64,000 bases of DNA from Acanthosepion lycidas (GCA_963932145.1 OZ010586.1:56079516-56143515), one strand, 5' to 3'; shown: positions 12,524-22,604, numbered from the stretch's first letter. Notes: generated by a model from the letters alone, not told the origin. A program made the numbers and translations.

Positions 12524-12640
12524 GATCGTTTTTCGTTATATGAATATCAAGCAACTTTTGAAGATCGTTTTTCGCTATGTGAACATCAAGCCACTTTTGA
12601 AGATCGTTTTTCGTTATGTGAATATCAAGCAACTTTTGAA
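12524..12640. repeat. 39-bp minisatellite, three copies
   Basis: Three tandem units begin at 12524, 12563 and 12602, each opening GATCGTTTTTCG and closing AACTTTTGAA, with few substitutions. Because 39 is divisible by three, both strands keep an open frame. The plus strand repeats KIVFRYVNIKQLL and the minus strand repeats KNDLQKLLDIHIT, within open frames of 81 codons (12447-12692) and 73 codons (12665-12444). I recognise neither peptide and infer that the open frames are a by-product of the repeat. Confidence 0.9.
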
Positions 12641-12699
12641 AAAGCAATTCCTTTCCTGTAACCATTTTGTTTCTTTCATTCGAACAGAATAGAAACAGC

Positions 12700-14010
12700 C
12701 ATGATTAGATTTCGAAACTGGTTTGTCTGCACATTTATTTTGAAATAATATTCAAAATTTGTTGAATATTAGTGTTAGAGATCGATGTGTTTCTTTTTTT
12801 AGTTTCCCCTACAGATTTGTATACACATCAAACACTGTCTCCTTCAATCTCATTAAATTCACTGTAAAAATTCGTATAAAGAAAACTAAAACGGATCCAG
12901 AATATCGAATAAATATTGGCAATTTCCATAATAAAATGCAGATTGATCGCTGCTGCTATCTTGCACTTGTGTGTTTTGACCGAATATTTGAATGCAAATT
13001 TCAGTGTTCAATGAAATCACACAACTTCTGTGAATCAATCCTTCTGATATAAACCCTGGTTCTCAGAGAACAGCCTTGACAATTGATTAAATAAATAAAT
13101 AGATTACTGGTTAATAAGGGAGAGAAATATTGTAATATTTTTCTAAAGGCTTCTTGTTCTTGACAAAACAAATTGCTATTTACTTCATAAACTTTCTTTG
13201 TTAACCACGTTTTCTGGCAATGGCTACATTGAAATTATACTAGATCATACTTAATAATACGTATTAGAAATCATTTGATTATGTTTTTTTTAATTCACAT
13301 TCAATGCAAAGGACTTGACAATCTCTGTAGACTGAACAATTTAATAGGAGAGTGAATCTCTATTCTCTTTTCCTTTTCTATCACATAAATTCAGACAATT
13401 AAAGCCGATTAATTAATAACAAAGAAGACAGACTTGGCAAATTCAAATATTTGTTTTTAAGTAGATAATCCGATAGAGTAACTGAAGCGGAGTTTGTAAG
13501 AAGTACATAAAACGATTCACTAAATTTGCAGTAATATGAGTAATGAATAATATCAAACCAGAGATTCATCTTTCATCTGATGTCTGTTTGAGGCCCTCTT
13601 TATTTCATGTACCTGATGATACGGTTCATCATACGAATTATTGACCTTTATTGTTCCTTTGTTTCCTTGAATTTATTGGTTTTAACTGACAAAATGTTTG
13701 ATACAAACATTTGCTATTATCAACCGCTAGTTGAAATTTATCATCAATTCAATTTCTCATTATTAAAAAAAAAAAAAATTTTGCTCTTAAATGTAGCCTC
13801 ACTTTATCAGTATCGAGAAGTAATCTAAATCAATTTATTTCTTAAAAATGAACATTTATACTGAAGAGAAAAATTCAATGAGAAATAGTCGCACATTTTT
13901 AAAAAATAAAAGAATAAGAAAAGATGAAAAGTGCAGAAATCCCCACATAAACAGAATCTAAACAATATTAGAATCAATATTATGTTCTATAAAATGCAAA
14001 ATGTACTGAT
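12700..14010. other. Non-coding stretch, nothing recognised
   Basis: A plus-strand frame of 97 codons (12759-13052) has no recognisable motif, and its length is within chance range for this composition. Confidence 0.4.
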
Positions 14011-14020
14011 ATATATATAT

Positions 14021-14385
14021 TGTTATGTCCGGTAAGACTTGTTATGGTCCGATTCCTTGTACCACGGTGATAGTCCAAGGTAGAACCAATAAAGAAGAAC
14101 TCGAACACGGGTATGGAATAACACAGATATGTTACAAACAGGAATATATACAGAGAAGTAGGAAGTGTTAGTATGAACAATCAGGTTTAGTAGGGCGAAC
14201 AATGTAGTCTCCACCAGTATCACTATTCCAATGTCTTGCAGTAATTGTCTGAACGCGACTCTGTTTCGGACTGCCTCTGACTCGACTCTTGACTCGACTT
14301 GAACTACTGCCTCCTTGTCTACTCTTGAGGCGCAGTATTTATTAAGTATGGAATAGTCCACTATTATTATTATGGGTAAGATCCC

Positions 14386-14391
<6 letters not shown>
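14021..14391. mobile_element. Probable solo LTR, 371 bp, inserted in a (TA)n microsatellite
   Basis: The segment starts TGTTATGTCCGG and ends CCCACAACA. This gives the TG...CA ends and short TGTT/AACA inverted termini typical of LTR retrotransposons. ATATAT lies immediately on both sides, consistent with insertion into a TA microsatellite and a short target duplication that cannot be resolved inside the repeat. It is markedly GC-richer than its flanks. Plus strand: AATAAAG near 14088. Minus strand: TTAATAAATAC, a TATA-like word, near the other end. Orientation is therefore undecided. No primer binding site, gag or pol follows, so I infer LTR-LTR recombination left a solo copy. Confidence 0.7.

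Positions 14392-14441
<50 letters not shown>
14392..14441. repeat. (TA)n microsatellite, right of the LTR
   Basis: Continues the tract interrupted by the LTR-like insertion and abuts the inverted-repeat arm. Confidence 0.9.
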
Positions 14442-14445
<4 letters not shown>

Positions 14446-14967
14446 ATTTTCGTTGAAAACGACTGACAAGATGTGGTTGTTGAGTTTTTTATATAATTTC
14501 TCATATATTCGTATAATTTTTTTTTCTTTTAAGGACATCAATTATATAAAAATTGTCCAAATGTTTTCCAGGCAGTTTGGCTGTACTTTTAGCCATTATC
14601 AAGGATGAATTTTATTTTATTATTAACAAAATGTATGCATTATTTTATATATGTATCTAGAGTTATAGGAATGTTTTATTTTCCAAACACGGTCAGCATA
14701 TTGTGGCCGTGTTCATAGTTGCTATTATTGAGTGTTAGCTTTTTCTTTTTTTATTAATAATGCTTTCATTATTTTTTTTTCTTAGCTACATAAATAAATC
14801 AATGCATTTATTCAGTTAAAAATCAAATCAAATCCATCCTTGTTAATATGCCTAAAAAGCGCTTAGAAAACATTTGGACAATAATAAGAAATTATATAAA
14901 AAAATCAACCTCCACAACATGTCAGTCGTTTTCAACGAAACTTGCATAAAAATTGATTCCCAAATAC

Positions 14968-14970
<3 letters not shown>
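14446..14970. repeat. Two inverted copies of an unknown (TA)n-tailed repeat
   Basis: The left arm (14446-14615) and the right arm (14825-14957) are reverse-complement copies of one sequence. Shared words include TTCGTTGAAAACGACTGACA, GTCCAAATGTTTTC and CAAGGATG. Each arm ends outward in a (TA)n tract (14392-14441 and 14971-15046). The right copy keeps about 25 extra bases next to its (TA)n. The layout fits either two copies of a short element with a (TA)n tail in opposite orientation or one element with long, diverged terminal inverted repeats. The spacer holds no gene. Confidence 0.8.

Positions 14971-15046
<76 letters not shown>
14971..15046. repeat. (TA)n microsatellite
   Basis: About 76 bases of TA after the plus-oriented repeat copy. 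Confidence 0.95.
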
Positions 15047-15048
<2 letters not shown>

Positions 15049-15119
15049 CCATAATCCGCTTTATTGCATAAACTCTAAACGTGAAATATTAGATTGATTG
15101 ATTTGTTTGTTTATTTAAA

Positions 15120-15180
15120 GGTATATCAAATCAATATTGATCTTTTAATGCCGAAATTTAATTTTCTTAGGAGCTTTGAA
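15120..15180 (+). repeat. Dispersed repeat, copy 1 (partner at 15770-15830)
   Basis: The words ATGCCGAAATTTAATTTTCTT and GGAGCTTTG recur with few changes at 15795-15830. The two copies flank the dehydrogenase pseudo-exon, about 650 bases apart. Confidence 0.65.
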
Positions 15181-15553
15181 GTAATATTTTGTGCCTATAC
15201 ATCTATTAATAGAGGCAGTTATATGTGTGTTTTATATTGTAGTTTTATTGAAGTTACATTTTGGAATACAATTTGATTTTTAAAAAATGTAAGATGGATG
15301 AATGTCATGAAAGTGTTCTTTCATCTTAATACCCATGTTTTACTTTCATTCCTGGTAATCCTTCAAGGTCTGTGGCATTTACAAAACCTGAATAAGTAAT
15401 TACTTATATTAATAAATAATTTTTATACGAGTTGGAGAATACAGTGAACTTTTGTCAATATGAAGTCCGAAAAGCAAGTTCATTTTTAAACTAGTTTCTT
15501 TCAAGTTTAATAACATATATTAATCTTTGTTTAATTCACTTTTCCCATTACAG

Positions 15554-15724
15554 AGCTATATCTGTGTTAATCGAATTTTGGTTCAAGAAGACATCTATGA
15601 AGCATTTGCAAAGTGTCTAGTTAAAGCAATAAAAAATCAGTTAGTTGTTGGTAATGGACTCGAAAAAGGAGTCAATATTTGACCCCTTATTTATTCTCAG
15701 GCTGTAAATAAGTTATTTAAGTCT
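15554..15724 (+). pseudogene. Decayed exon of succinate-semialdehyde dehydrogenase (ALDH5A1-like)
   Basis: In the frame starting at 15554 the sequence reads ICVNRILVQEDIYEAF, then KNQLVVGNGLEKGVN, then a stop, then PLIYSQAVNK. This is the segment right after the catalytic cysteine of SSADH. SSADH is the NAD-dependent enzyme that oxidises succinate semialdehyde to succinate at the end of the GABA shunt (mitochondrial in animals). The family pattern is TC-x-C-x-N-R ... VGNG/VGDG ... GPLI. Two key positions are broken. The codon expected to be the catalytic Cys is TAT (Tyr) at 15557-15559, and the Gly before PLI is TGA at 15680-15682. A pyrimidine-rich run ending CATTACAG lies immediately upstream and looks like a surviving splice acceptor. 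This favours a duplicated, unprocessed pseudogene over a retrocopy. No neighbouring exons were recognised. Confidence 0.8.
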
Positions 15725-15769
15725 TAGATAATTCAGAATTTTATTAAGTTTCTCAGAATATTTAACGTC

Positions 15770-15830
15770 ATATCAACACCTCTATCGGTCATTTAATGCT
15801 GAAATCTAATTTTCTTGGGAGTTTGGGGAA
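15770..15830 (+). repeat. Dispersed repeat, copy 2
   Basis: Counterpart of 15120-15180, in the same orientation (ATGCTGAAATCTAATTTTCTT and GGAGTTTGG). Confidence 0.65.
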
Positions 15831-15831
15831 T

Positions 15832-15963
15832 TCTTTAAAAAAAACTCTTGACGGTATTTTTAAAAAAAAACTCTTGACGGTAATTTAAAAAAAAAAAACT
15901 CTTGACGGTAATTTAAAAAAAAAACTCTTGACGGTAATTTTTTAAAAAACTATTGCTGGTATT
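15832..15963. repeat. Minisatellite of about 25-30 bp, four to five units
   Basis: The core ACTCTTGACGGTA is repeated four times, separated by TTTAAAAAAA-type spacers of variable length. A diverged fifth unit reads ACTATTGCTGGTA and runs into a poly-T. The variable A-runs imply replication slippage. Confidence 0.9.
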
Positions 15964-16014
15964 TTTTTTTTTTTTTTTACTGTAAAAATGTATTTTTATA
16001 CTTTCATAGTGTTT

Positions 16015-16270
16015 TGATCCCAGTTTGAGGGTTTCACTATTTGCCTATAGATGGGACCCTAACAAGTGCTACCACTCGGGATAGGGTGGACCTGGGAACA
16101 ACAGCAATTAAGAGGTGGTTCCACGCTCCTCAAAACCTCAAATCTCCCAATCAGAGGCCTTGCTGCCAGATGTAGCTTATCATCATACCCAGGACGGTGA
16201 AATATTAGCTTGACACCTTTGCGGAAACTTGCAAGTTATTGATCCTCAGTATTTTGCAGTGCTCAACTGC
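16015..16270 (-). repeat. GC-richer dispersed repeat, probable mobile-element piece
   Basis: This segment stands out in base composition. On the minus strand one frame is open for about 50 codons and includes FHRPGYDDKLHLAARPLIGR and then HPIPSGS. The text resembles a repeat I have seen scattered through cephalopod predicted proteins, but that is recollection and I cannot name the family. No RT, transposase or tRNA-like feature is visible. Confidence 0.4.
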
Positions 16271-16279
16271 AATGAAAAA

Positions 16280-18625
16280 GAAAGTGAGAAAAATGAATGG
16301 GAAACAGAACACGTGAAGGTTAAAATGGCGAAAATCAATCAGATTACCTATTAAATATTTATCACTTTAAAATTGCAAACTTGACAGTTATGAAAAACCA
16401 CAAAATCGTGTAGAAGTATATTCTGGAAAGAAAACGTCTCTTTTCTTTTAGCATTTTAATGGCTTTCAAGATGGAAATGCATTCCCATTCGACATCCACT
16501 CGGAGAAAATTATTATCACCAAATCTTGATTATTCTTCATGACAATTCTGTCATTAGAGTGAAAAGGGAGACAAACCACAAGACCTTTTTCACATAAAGC
16601 ACATTTCGGGCGAAGAACAATGAAGTCTCTTTATTAAAAAAAAAAAAAATACTAATATTCATGTAATTCACTCGAAATCTAGAATTTAACCTTTATATCT
16701 AGGCCACTGGTTTTTGAGTTTCACTATGACCCCTTCAGCAATGTAAAGGCTAATTGGAATACTTGACAGTTTATCTTATAATAATAACATTAACAAAGAC
16801 TGAATTCTCCTAAATATGCTATAAAACTAGTTTGTGTTAGCATTTCCTATTACATAGTTATGAATAATTATAAGATGAACTAGCGAGGTGTTGTCTTACT
16901 TTTCGTCTCAAATCAGTAAAATTCGGCTAAGAAAGAATGAATAGATAAAAGTAAATTTTCAGAAGTTCTCAAATTGTTCCCGAAGCAAATTGTCGGTGTA
17001 AAAAATTAAGGGAAAAGTGTATTTGAAATGAATAATTTTTTAACACAGCTCTTTTTCTATTGTCTCTCATTTCAGTGAAATTTTAATAGAATGTAAAAGG
17101 AGTCAGCACTCACATTTGAGGTTTAAATACTTTACATAGTTTTCGTGCGAATATACCGAACAAAGAATTCTCAATTAAGGAATTTCTCTTATTTTTAGCG
17201 GGTCAATTTTGAAACATTTACACTAGGTTCCATAAATATTGCAAATTTCCATTGCCAGACAATTATTTTTTCATATACTGTCACCCTTTCGTGTTATTTC
17301 AAAACGTTATTTATTCTTAAATAGCCAGAATCCTGATAGTTATTTTAATTGTCCTGTCATACACGCTAACAAATGAAGAGAAACAATTCTCATTACGAGT
17401 GATAGCCAACTGCATATTCGTTTACAAAACAGATCAGATTGGTTTAAAGGGGGAATGTATTAATAAATGTTATTAATAAATGTAAGAAAAAAACGCAGAG
17501 CATGTGGTTTAGAATATTAGAAACGGGAATTTACACACACACGCACACACACAGAGAATGCTATCAAAATTTTAAATTCAGAGCAATGAAGTTATCATGG
17601 GTCAGAAAAGAGTCTACAATAACAGAGTATGTTCTAATGACAAAATATGAAAGCAAATGTCAGCGAAAATATGTAAAAGGCATTAAAAATGACAACAGCA
17701 AGACATGTTCTGGAAAGATAAATGGGAGAGTGTCTTTAGGAAAAAGTTTAATATCTGTTTTACTAGATTAAATGAGGAATTGTAATCTGCGCTTTTTCAA
17801 AACATCCAGAAAGTGACTCTATCTTCCTCAACATGATTTCCAGATGTTCCTTCGGGGGGCATTTATTATTTCTTTGCGTTTTTATCAGTATATTCTTGAT
17901 CAAATTCTTAATCGAATTTTCTAGATTTAGATAAAATGAAAATCTTTTTATTTATTTCTTCCATCGGATCATATAATATTATCAGCTGTCGATCATATAT
18001 CTTCAGGGATAAATGTGAGGGTGATAAAAAAATATATTTTGCCTGTATTTCTGCCAAAATAAAAAAAAGAGAAATGATTGCCACAATCCTAAAATGCTGA
18101 ACATTCCAGTTCATCAATCTTTCAACTTTCTGTCTTATCTTCTTTAATCAGAGCAATTTAGGATACGATTAATGACCTGAGTGAATTTCAATCCTTCTCT
18201 TTTTCTTTTATGCAATGTGATACTTTCTTTTGGTTCTAGGTAACCATATTTGGGGGGGAAGATATTTTGTAAACGGATCAAAATAAAAGGAAATAAAAAT
18301 GAAAAGGCAGAAGAAGCTGTAAATACCGCCATCCTCTTATCCAACCTAATCATCGCCTCACTCGGGAAAGTCATTACGTTTAGGTAAACGCCCATGTTAT
18401 ATACTGCAACACTGTTTCTATAAGAGAAACGATTATCTCAATTGTTGAAGTAACCCCACTTCACTCAATTGGGTCTGCTCGATAAACTCTGGTTTATTTC
18501 AGTTAGTAATAGCTTTTGACTCGTCACACTGACATTAATGGGATTAAATTCAGAACAGCTTTTGATCACTGTTTCTATTTTTTGAACGGTTCTTTTTCTT
18601 ATTAATGTCGAAAATTATTTACTTA
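16280..18625. other. Non-coding stretch, nothing recognised
   Basis: AT-rich with short chance frames (longest 89 codons at 17502-17771, spanning an AC-rich run). No repeat boundaries or motifs were identified. Confidence 0.4.
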
Positions 18626-18630
18626 CACAT

Positions 18631-18710
18631 ATAATTAATTTCAAATATAATTGATTTCAAATATAATTGATTTCAAATATAATTAATTTCAAATATAATT
18701 GATTTCAAAT
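18631..18710. repeat. 16-bp minisatellite, about five units
   Basis: Tandem units of CAAATATAATTGATTT, with G/A variation at one position (ATTGATTT versus ATTAATTT). Confidence 0.95.
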
Positions 18711-18929
18711 AATCTTTGACAATAACCCTTAGCTGCTGCTAAATAATAATAGTAATTCTTACAGTTATTGGTATTAGCTCAAATTTTCTATTGATTTGCG
18801 TTGAGGTTTCGCCCGTGAAGCTCTTCGGTCATTTTTTTCTTTTAAACTCGGATTCAACATTCCAAAATTTGGATTAATTGTTGCGTTCTAAATAAGACAA
18901 CTATAAATGACTCTGAGACCAATACAAAA

Positions 18930-19560
18930 TACAATTACTCATTCGGCCAGTGTAATTCTGGACCAATTCGTTTAGTGCATTTAATCAAATTTCTAAGCCC
19001 ACCTTAGATGACAAGGGAATTCTCTACTTGACTTCCTACCTCACAAGGAGTATAAACTTTGTAATTCCTCTATCTTGGCTATGGAAGTTTCCTATCTGAT
19101 CAAAAGCCTTCATTCGATTAAGGCTACCGGTCCGTGTAAAATTCCAGTGATCGTTTTTAATTCTATCCCGAAATTATTCCCAATATTGGCAAAATTATTT
19201 AATCACTGCCTGAAGGAAAAATGAGTCTGAGGACTATGGAAGATATCAACTCTTTTCAAGAATGCAGGTGAACCATTTGCAATCATCACCTCATCAATTT
19301 TGTTAATGTCGCTAACATACTCCAATAAGATTGTTGATCGCTTCAAAAGAAACATCCTAAGCGAAAATGGATTCTTCTTTCACATAGCTTCTTGCAAAGA
19401 ACTGTTACTTTATGGAACAGATTTCCGAGAAGATGCATTCCCGATCGCTACAATCTAAATCTCTTCCAGTCGAGAGTAACCCATTATCTATCTTACATAT
19501 ACACTTCTGCTTACAGCTATATAAAAACAGCATTCAGTAACATTCTATCCTGAGTGACAC
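18930..19560 (+). mobile_element. Non-LTR retrotransposon copy with large internal deletion (family A)
   Basis: The 5' part reads as the RT fingers region: SYLIKSLHSIKATGPCKIPV, then LFPILAKLFNHCLKEK. This matches the family block KATGPDGIP...LAKLFN. After about 19370 the text jumps to the extreme C-terminus, LWNRFPRRCIPDRYNLNLFQ then SRVTHYLSYIYTSAY, and closes with the family's usual tail near 19560. The catalytic YADD and thumb regions are missing, so an internal deletion joined the two ends near 19370-19410. Stops and frameshifts make it non-functional. Confidence 0.85.
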
Positions 19561-19924
19561 TTGCGTCTTATATTGGTTGAAACATTTAGTAAAACATTAT
19601 TCTGATTCATTTCTTTATTTTTCACGTTTGTTTTGGACTTTACGTTTTCTTTTGTTGACAATTATATCCGTATCTGTTCTAAATGCAGAACATGGCGGTC
19701 TTAAGATGGTCTCTTATTATAACCTTTGCGTTAGTACTTACATTCATTTCGCATATTTAAGAACACACAACTGATTCGTTATAAACTCTGGCAAGAATAA
19801 AAAGGGATCAAAGGAAATAGCTAGAATTTGGAATCTCCCAAATAAATATGAATATTATTATTAAAATCAGAGCAAAAATCATTTGGATGGTTTCGATGTT
19901 TTCTAAATGGAAACTATGATAGAG

Positions 19925-20010
19925 CCGATATTGCTAACCTCTAAGGTGAACTCAAGACAAGTTTTCTTCGTTAAAAAAATTTAGGAAATAAAGTAGAAAA
20001 CATGAAAAGT
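19925..20010 (+). repeat. Dispersed repeat, copy 1 (partner at 22605-22690)
   Basis: GATATTGCTAACCTCTAAGG and TGAACTCAAGACA, followed by TTAGGAAATAAARTAGAAAACATGAAAA, occur in both copies in the same orientation with small indels. Confidence 0.8.
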
Positions 20011-20255
20011 AAAGTAAATTATAATACTGAAATAAAAGTTGAGCTGCAAAATAGATTCACTATCAATTGATTTTTATGAAAGCCACCAAATACCATGCAT
20101 TACTAACCCGCAAACAAAACGGATGGCGATTTAAAACAATTCTGTAAGAACCAACTGAGACAGAAATCATTAAGTGTGCAAAATAGGTTGAGCTGGGAGG
20201 ATGAGCCAAGTAAAAGAATTTGCTATGCAAAAACAGAATATATGCAAAAGTATGA

Positions 20256-20281
20256 AGGTGTGACGGAGAGAGAGTCTGAAA

Positions 20282-20312
<31 letters not shown>

Positions 20313-20545
20313 GTATATTTTTTTTTTTTTTTAGTGAAATTGGAGAAGGTTTGATTAGCGAAATTAAATCAGAGCATTTTTGTTTACTGATGTGGAAATT
20401 TGATCAAGGGCAGAAGTTGTACCCATTGAATCTGGGTCATCAGAGGACAATGGAAATGATTGAAATAATTTTTATCAATTAAAAATTGAAATAGAGCTGA
20501 GTAAGCTAGAAGGAACTTTTGAATTCACATGATTTTGGTTGAAAC
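20256..20545 (+). repeat. Segmental duplication, copy A
   Basis: The copy starts GTGACGGAGAGAGAGTCTG and runs through a CA run and a T run. It then contains AGAAGTTGTACCCATTGAAT and the sequence through TTTTGGTTGAAACAGCCA. The same order and text recur at 20928-21272. The two copies differ by scattered substitutions and by lengths of the simple repeats. Confidence 0.9.
20283..20312. repeat. (CA)n microsatellite in copy A
   Basis: CA dinucleotides with one AAA interruption. Confidence 0.9.
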
Positions 20546-20559
20546 AGCCAAATATGCGA

Positions 20560-20762
20560 AGTGGTAGACAGAAGAGGTATACAGAATAGAGAGACCAAAG
20601 AGGCAGACTGAAGAGAGAGACAGAAGAGGTATACGGAACAGAGAGACTGAAGAGAGAGACGGAAGAGGCAGACCGAAGAGAGAGAAGAGGTATATGGAAT
20701 AGAGAGACGGAAGTGGCACATGGAATAGAGAGATAGAAGAGAGAGACGGAAGAGGTATACGG
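20560..20762. repeat. Purine-rich minisatellite
   Basis: Irregular tandem units built from GAAGAGGTATACGGAAYAGAG and GAGAGACNGAAGAGG words. The top strand is almost pure purine, and minus-strand frames are artefactual Ser/Leu-rich repeats. The same kind of unit appears at 21347-21505 after copy B. Confidence 0.85.
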
Positions 20763-20927
20763 AATTTTTTTATTTTTTTATTTGTCAATACTCAGATGTA
20801 TTCTTTTTACCTGATTTTATGTTTGCCAAGGCAGTGAAGGAATTAATCCCATAACAGTGTAATGAAAGAGAAAATCACCTACCTTGAAAAAGATTTTGTG
20901 TTGTGTTGCAAAAATTGGTTGGAAGCA

Positions 20928-20950
20928 CACTGTGACAGAGAGAGTCTGGG

Positions 20951-21015
<65 letters not shown>

Positions 21016-21272
21016 TATATATTTTTTTTTTTTTTTTTTTTTTTTTTAGTGAAATTGGGGGGATTTGAACAGTGAAATTAGATCAGAGCATTTTTGTTTA
21101 CTGATGAGGAAATTTAATCTAGGGCAGAAGTTGTACCCATTGAATCTGAGTCATCAGAGGACAATGGAAATGGTCGAAATAATTTTTATCGATTAAACAT
21201 TGAAATAGAGCTGAGTAAGCTAGAAGGAACTTTGGAATTCACATGATTTTGGTTGAAACAGCCAGAATCCTG
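20928..21272 (+). repeat. Segmental duplication, copy B
   Basis: Second copy of the 20256-20545 segment about 670 bases downstream. It has an expanded CA run (20953-21011) and T run (21022-21047). Homology to copy A ends at GAAACAGCCA, after which the flanks differ. Confidence 0.9.
20953..21047. repeat. (CA)n then (T)n compound microsatellite
   Basis: About 59 bases of CA, a short ATGTATATATA bridge, then 26 T. Confidence 0.95.
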
Positions 21273-21797
21273 TGATAATCCCATGCGAAACAGTAGGGCC
21301 AAGGTTCAGTTGTTCAGATTTTTCTATATAAACGCGTAGTTATGATGTGGAAGAGGCAATCGGGCGAGCAGGCAGACGGAAGAGACAGACGGACGAGCAG
21401 GCAAACGGAACAGAGAGACTGAAGAGAGAGACAGAAGAGGCAGACGGAAGAGGCAGACAGAAGAGAGAGACGGGGGAGGTAGACGGAAGAGAGAGACAGA
21501 AGAGAATTAGCCCAGGCAAGAGTTGGGCTAGAGACAGTGTAGAGTCGAGTTGGAGACGTAAGAAGGAGAGAAAGTGACGTCAGAGATTGGAACGAAGCAT
21601 CCGCTAACATGTACTGTTGATATAAGTACCGCTGCTTCTGCTACTACGAATATTACTACTACTGTTACTACTACTAAGGAGGAACGCCACTATAAACTTT
21701 CAAGCCGCGCACAGAAATCTTATTCCCCCATCGCAAGAGTCGTATATTGTTCTGAGACGATTTAACAACAAGTTAATCATAACACACTCTCTCTGTC
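21272..21797 (+). mobile_element. LTR-like insertion at the end of duplication copy B, tentative
   Basis: The segment starts TGTGATAATCCCATG exactly where copies A and B diverge. A TATA-like word, CTATATAAACGCG, lies at about 21327. It then carries a purine-rich minisatellite (21347-21505) and a GCT/ACT-rich stretch. CCAGAATCC occurs just before the start (21263-21271) and again near 21798, which could be a nine-base target duplication, but the 3' end lacks a clean CA terminus. It could be an LTR, another insertion, or just diverged sequence. Confidence 0.35.
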
Positions 21798-21940
21798 TGT
21801 CCAGAATCCAGTGTATGCGTTTTTACGTCAATTACTTTTCTTTTCTGTAACCCGTTTCTTTTCTATACTATTCTTTTCTATTATATAGAAGATATTAACA
21901 ATTCAATCATTGAATAGTTGGTTGTCCGGCTTTTTGCAGA

Positions 21941-21950
<10 letters not shown>

Positions 21951-21971
<21 letters not shown>

Positions 21972-21972
21972 G
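21951..21972. repeat. Poly-T run
   Basis: More than 20 consecutive T. Confidence 0.9.
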
Positions 21973-22139
21973 CTGCATTTTAAATTTCTTAGCACAGATT
22001 CTCCAGCCGTGTCTACATCTTCAGTCGACCGTGAATGGATGAACATCACTTCTTCTTTCTGAATCAAACCAAACACAACGTGGACAGGAAGCAGAATTAA
22101 ACCAGTCGAATTAAAACGGTTGAATAATCTACGGATGCT

Positions 22140-22320
22140 CAGGGGGACCTACGGCCACTCCCTTTAGGACCGAGTAGACACCTCAACCCAGAGAGTAAGA
22201 CGTCAGAGGTTGAGGGTCTGGGGCGAAAGTGTTAGAAAGGTACCTTAGAGAATAAAAGTAAAATTCTCTCAGACAGATCACCATTTTCCAGGTTCGAATT
22301 CCGTGTATATTTATCGTAAC
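22140..22320 (+). mobile_element. Possible tRNA-like SINE fragment
   Basis: A GC-richer segment with a good B-box match, CCAGGTTCGAATTCCG (near 22290-22305), preceded by tRNA-like text. I cannot define an A box, tail or ends, so this is a weak call. Confidence 0.3.
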
Positions 22321-22604
22321 TAAGTAAAATAAAACCAGTTCGGTTAGAGATTTTGATGTTCCAGCAAAGAAAAGAATAAAAGTTAATGAGCATGGAAGTC
22401 TGTGGAAAATATCTGAACCTTACAGGGGAGATGAAAATTGTACCAATCCGTTATCCGTTATTAGCATTGGGAATAATCCCACTAGAACAAAATTGGATAT
22501 TTGAGAACGAATTGAAAACTTTACAACATAATCATTACTGAAATCAACTGATTTTTGAGGCAAAAAAAGTACGCTTTTCATATATTTTTAGTGACGCGTT
22601 GTAG

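Noticed and set aside
14023..14541. 172-codon minus-strand ORF
   Set aside because: It runs through the solo-LTR-like block, a (TA)n tract and an inverted-repeat arm; composite artefact.
15832..15963. CRISPR-like array of short direct repeats
   Set aside because: Spacers are A/T runs of variable length, not unique sequence, and the genome is eukaryotic; it is a minisatellite.
20506..20788. Leu/Ser-rich minus-strand ORFs of 71 and 87 codons
   Set aside because: They are translations of a purine-rich minisatellite; the repeats are DNA-level, not protein-level.
21314..21610. 98-codon minus-strand ORF and the 76-codon Arg/Glu-rich plus-strand ORF
   Set aside because: Both are produced by GA-rich tandem units; no domain or start context supports them.
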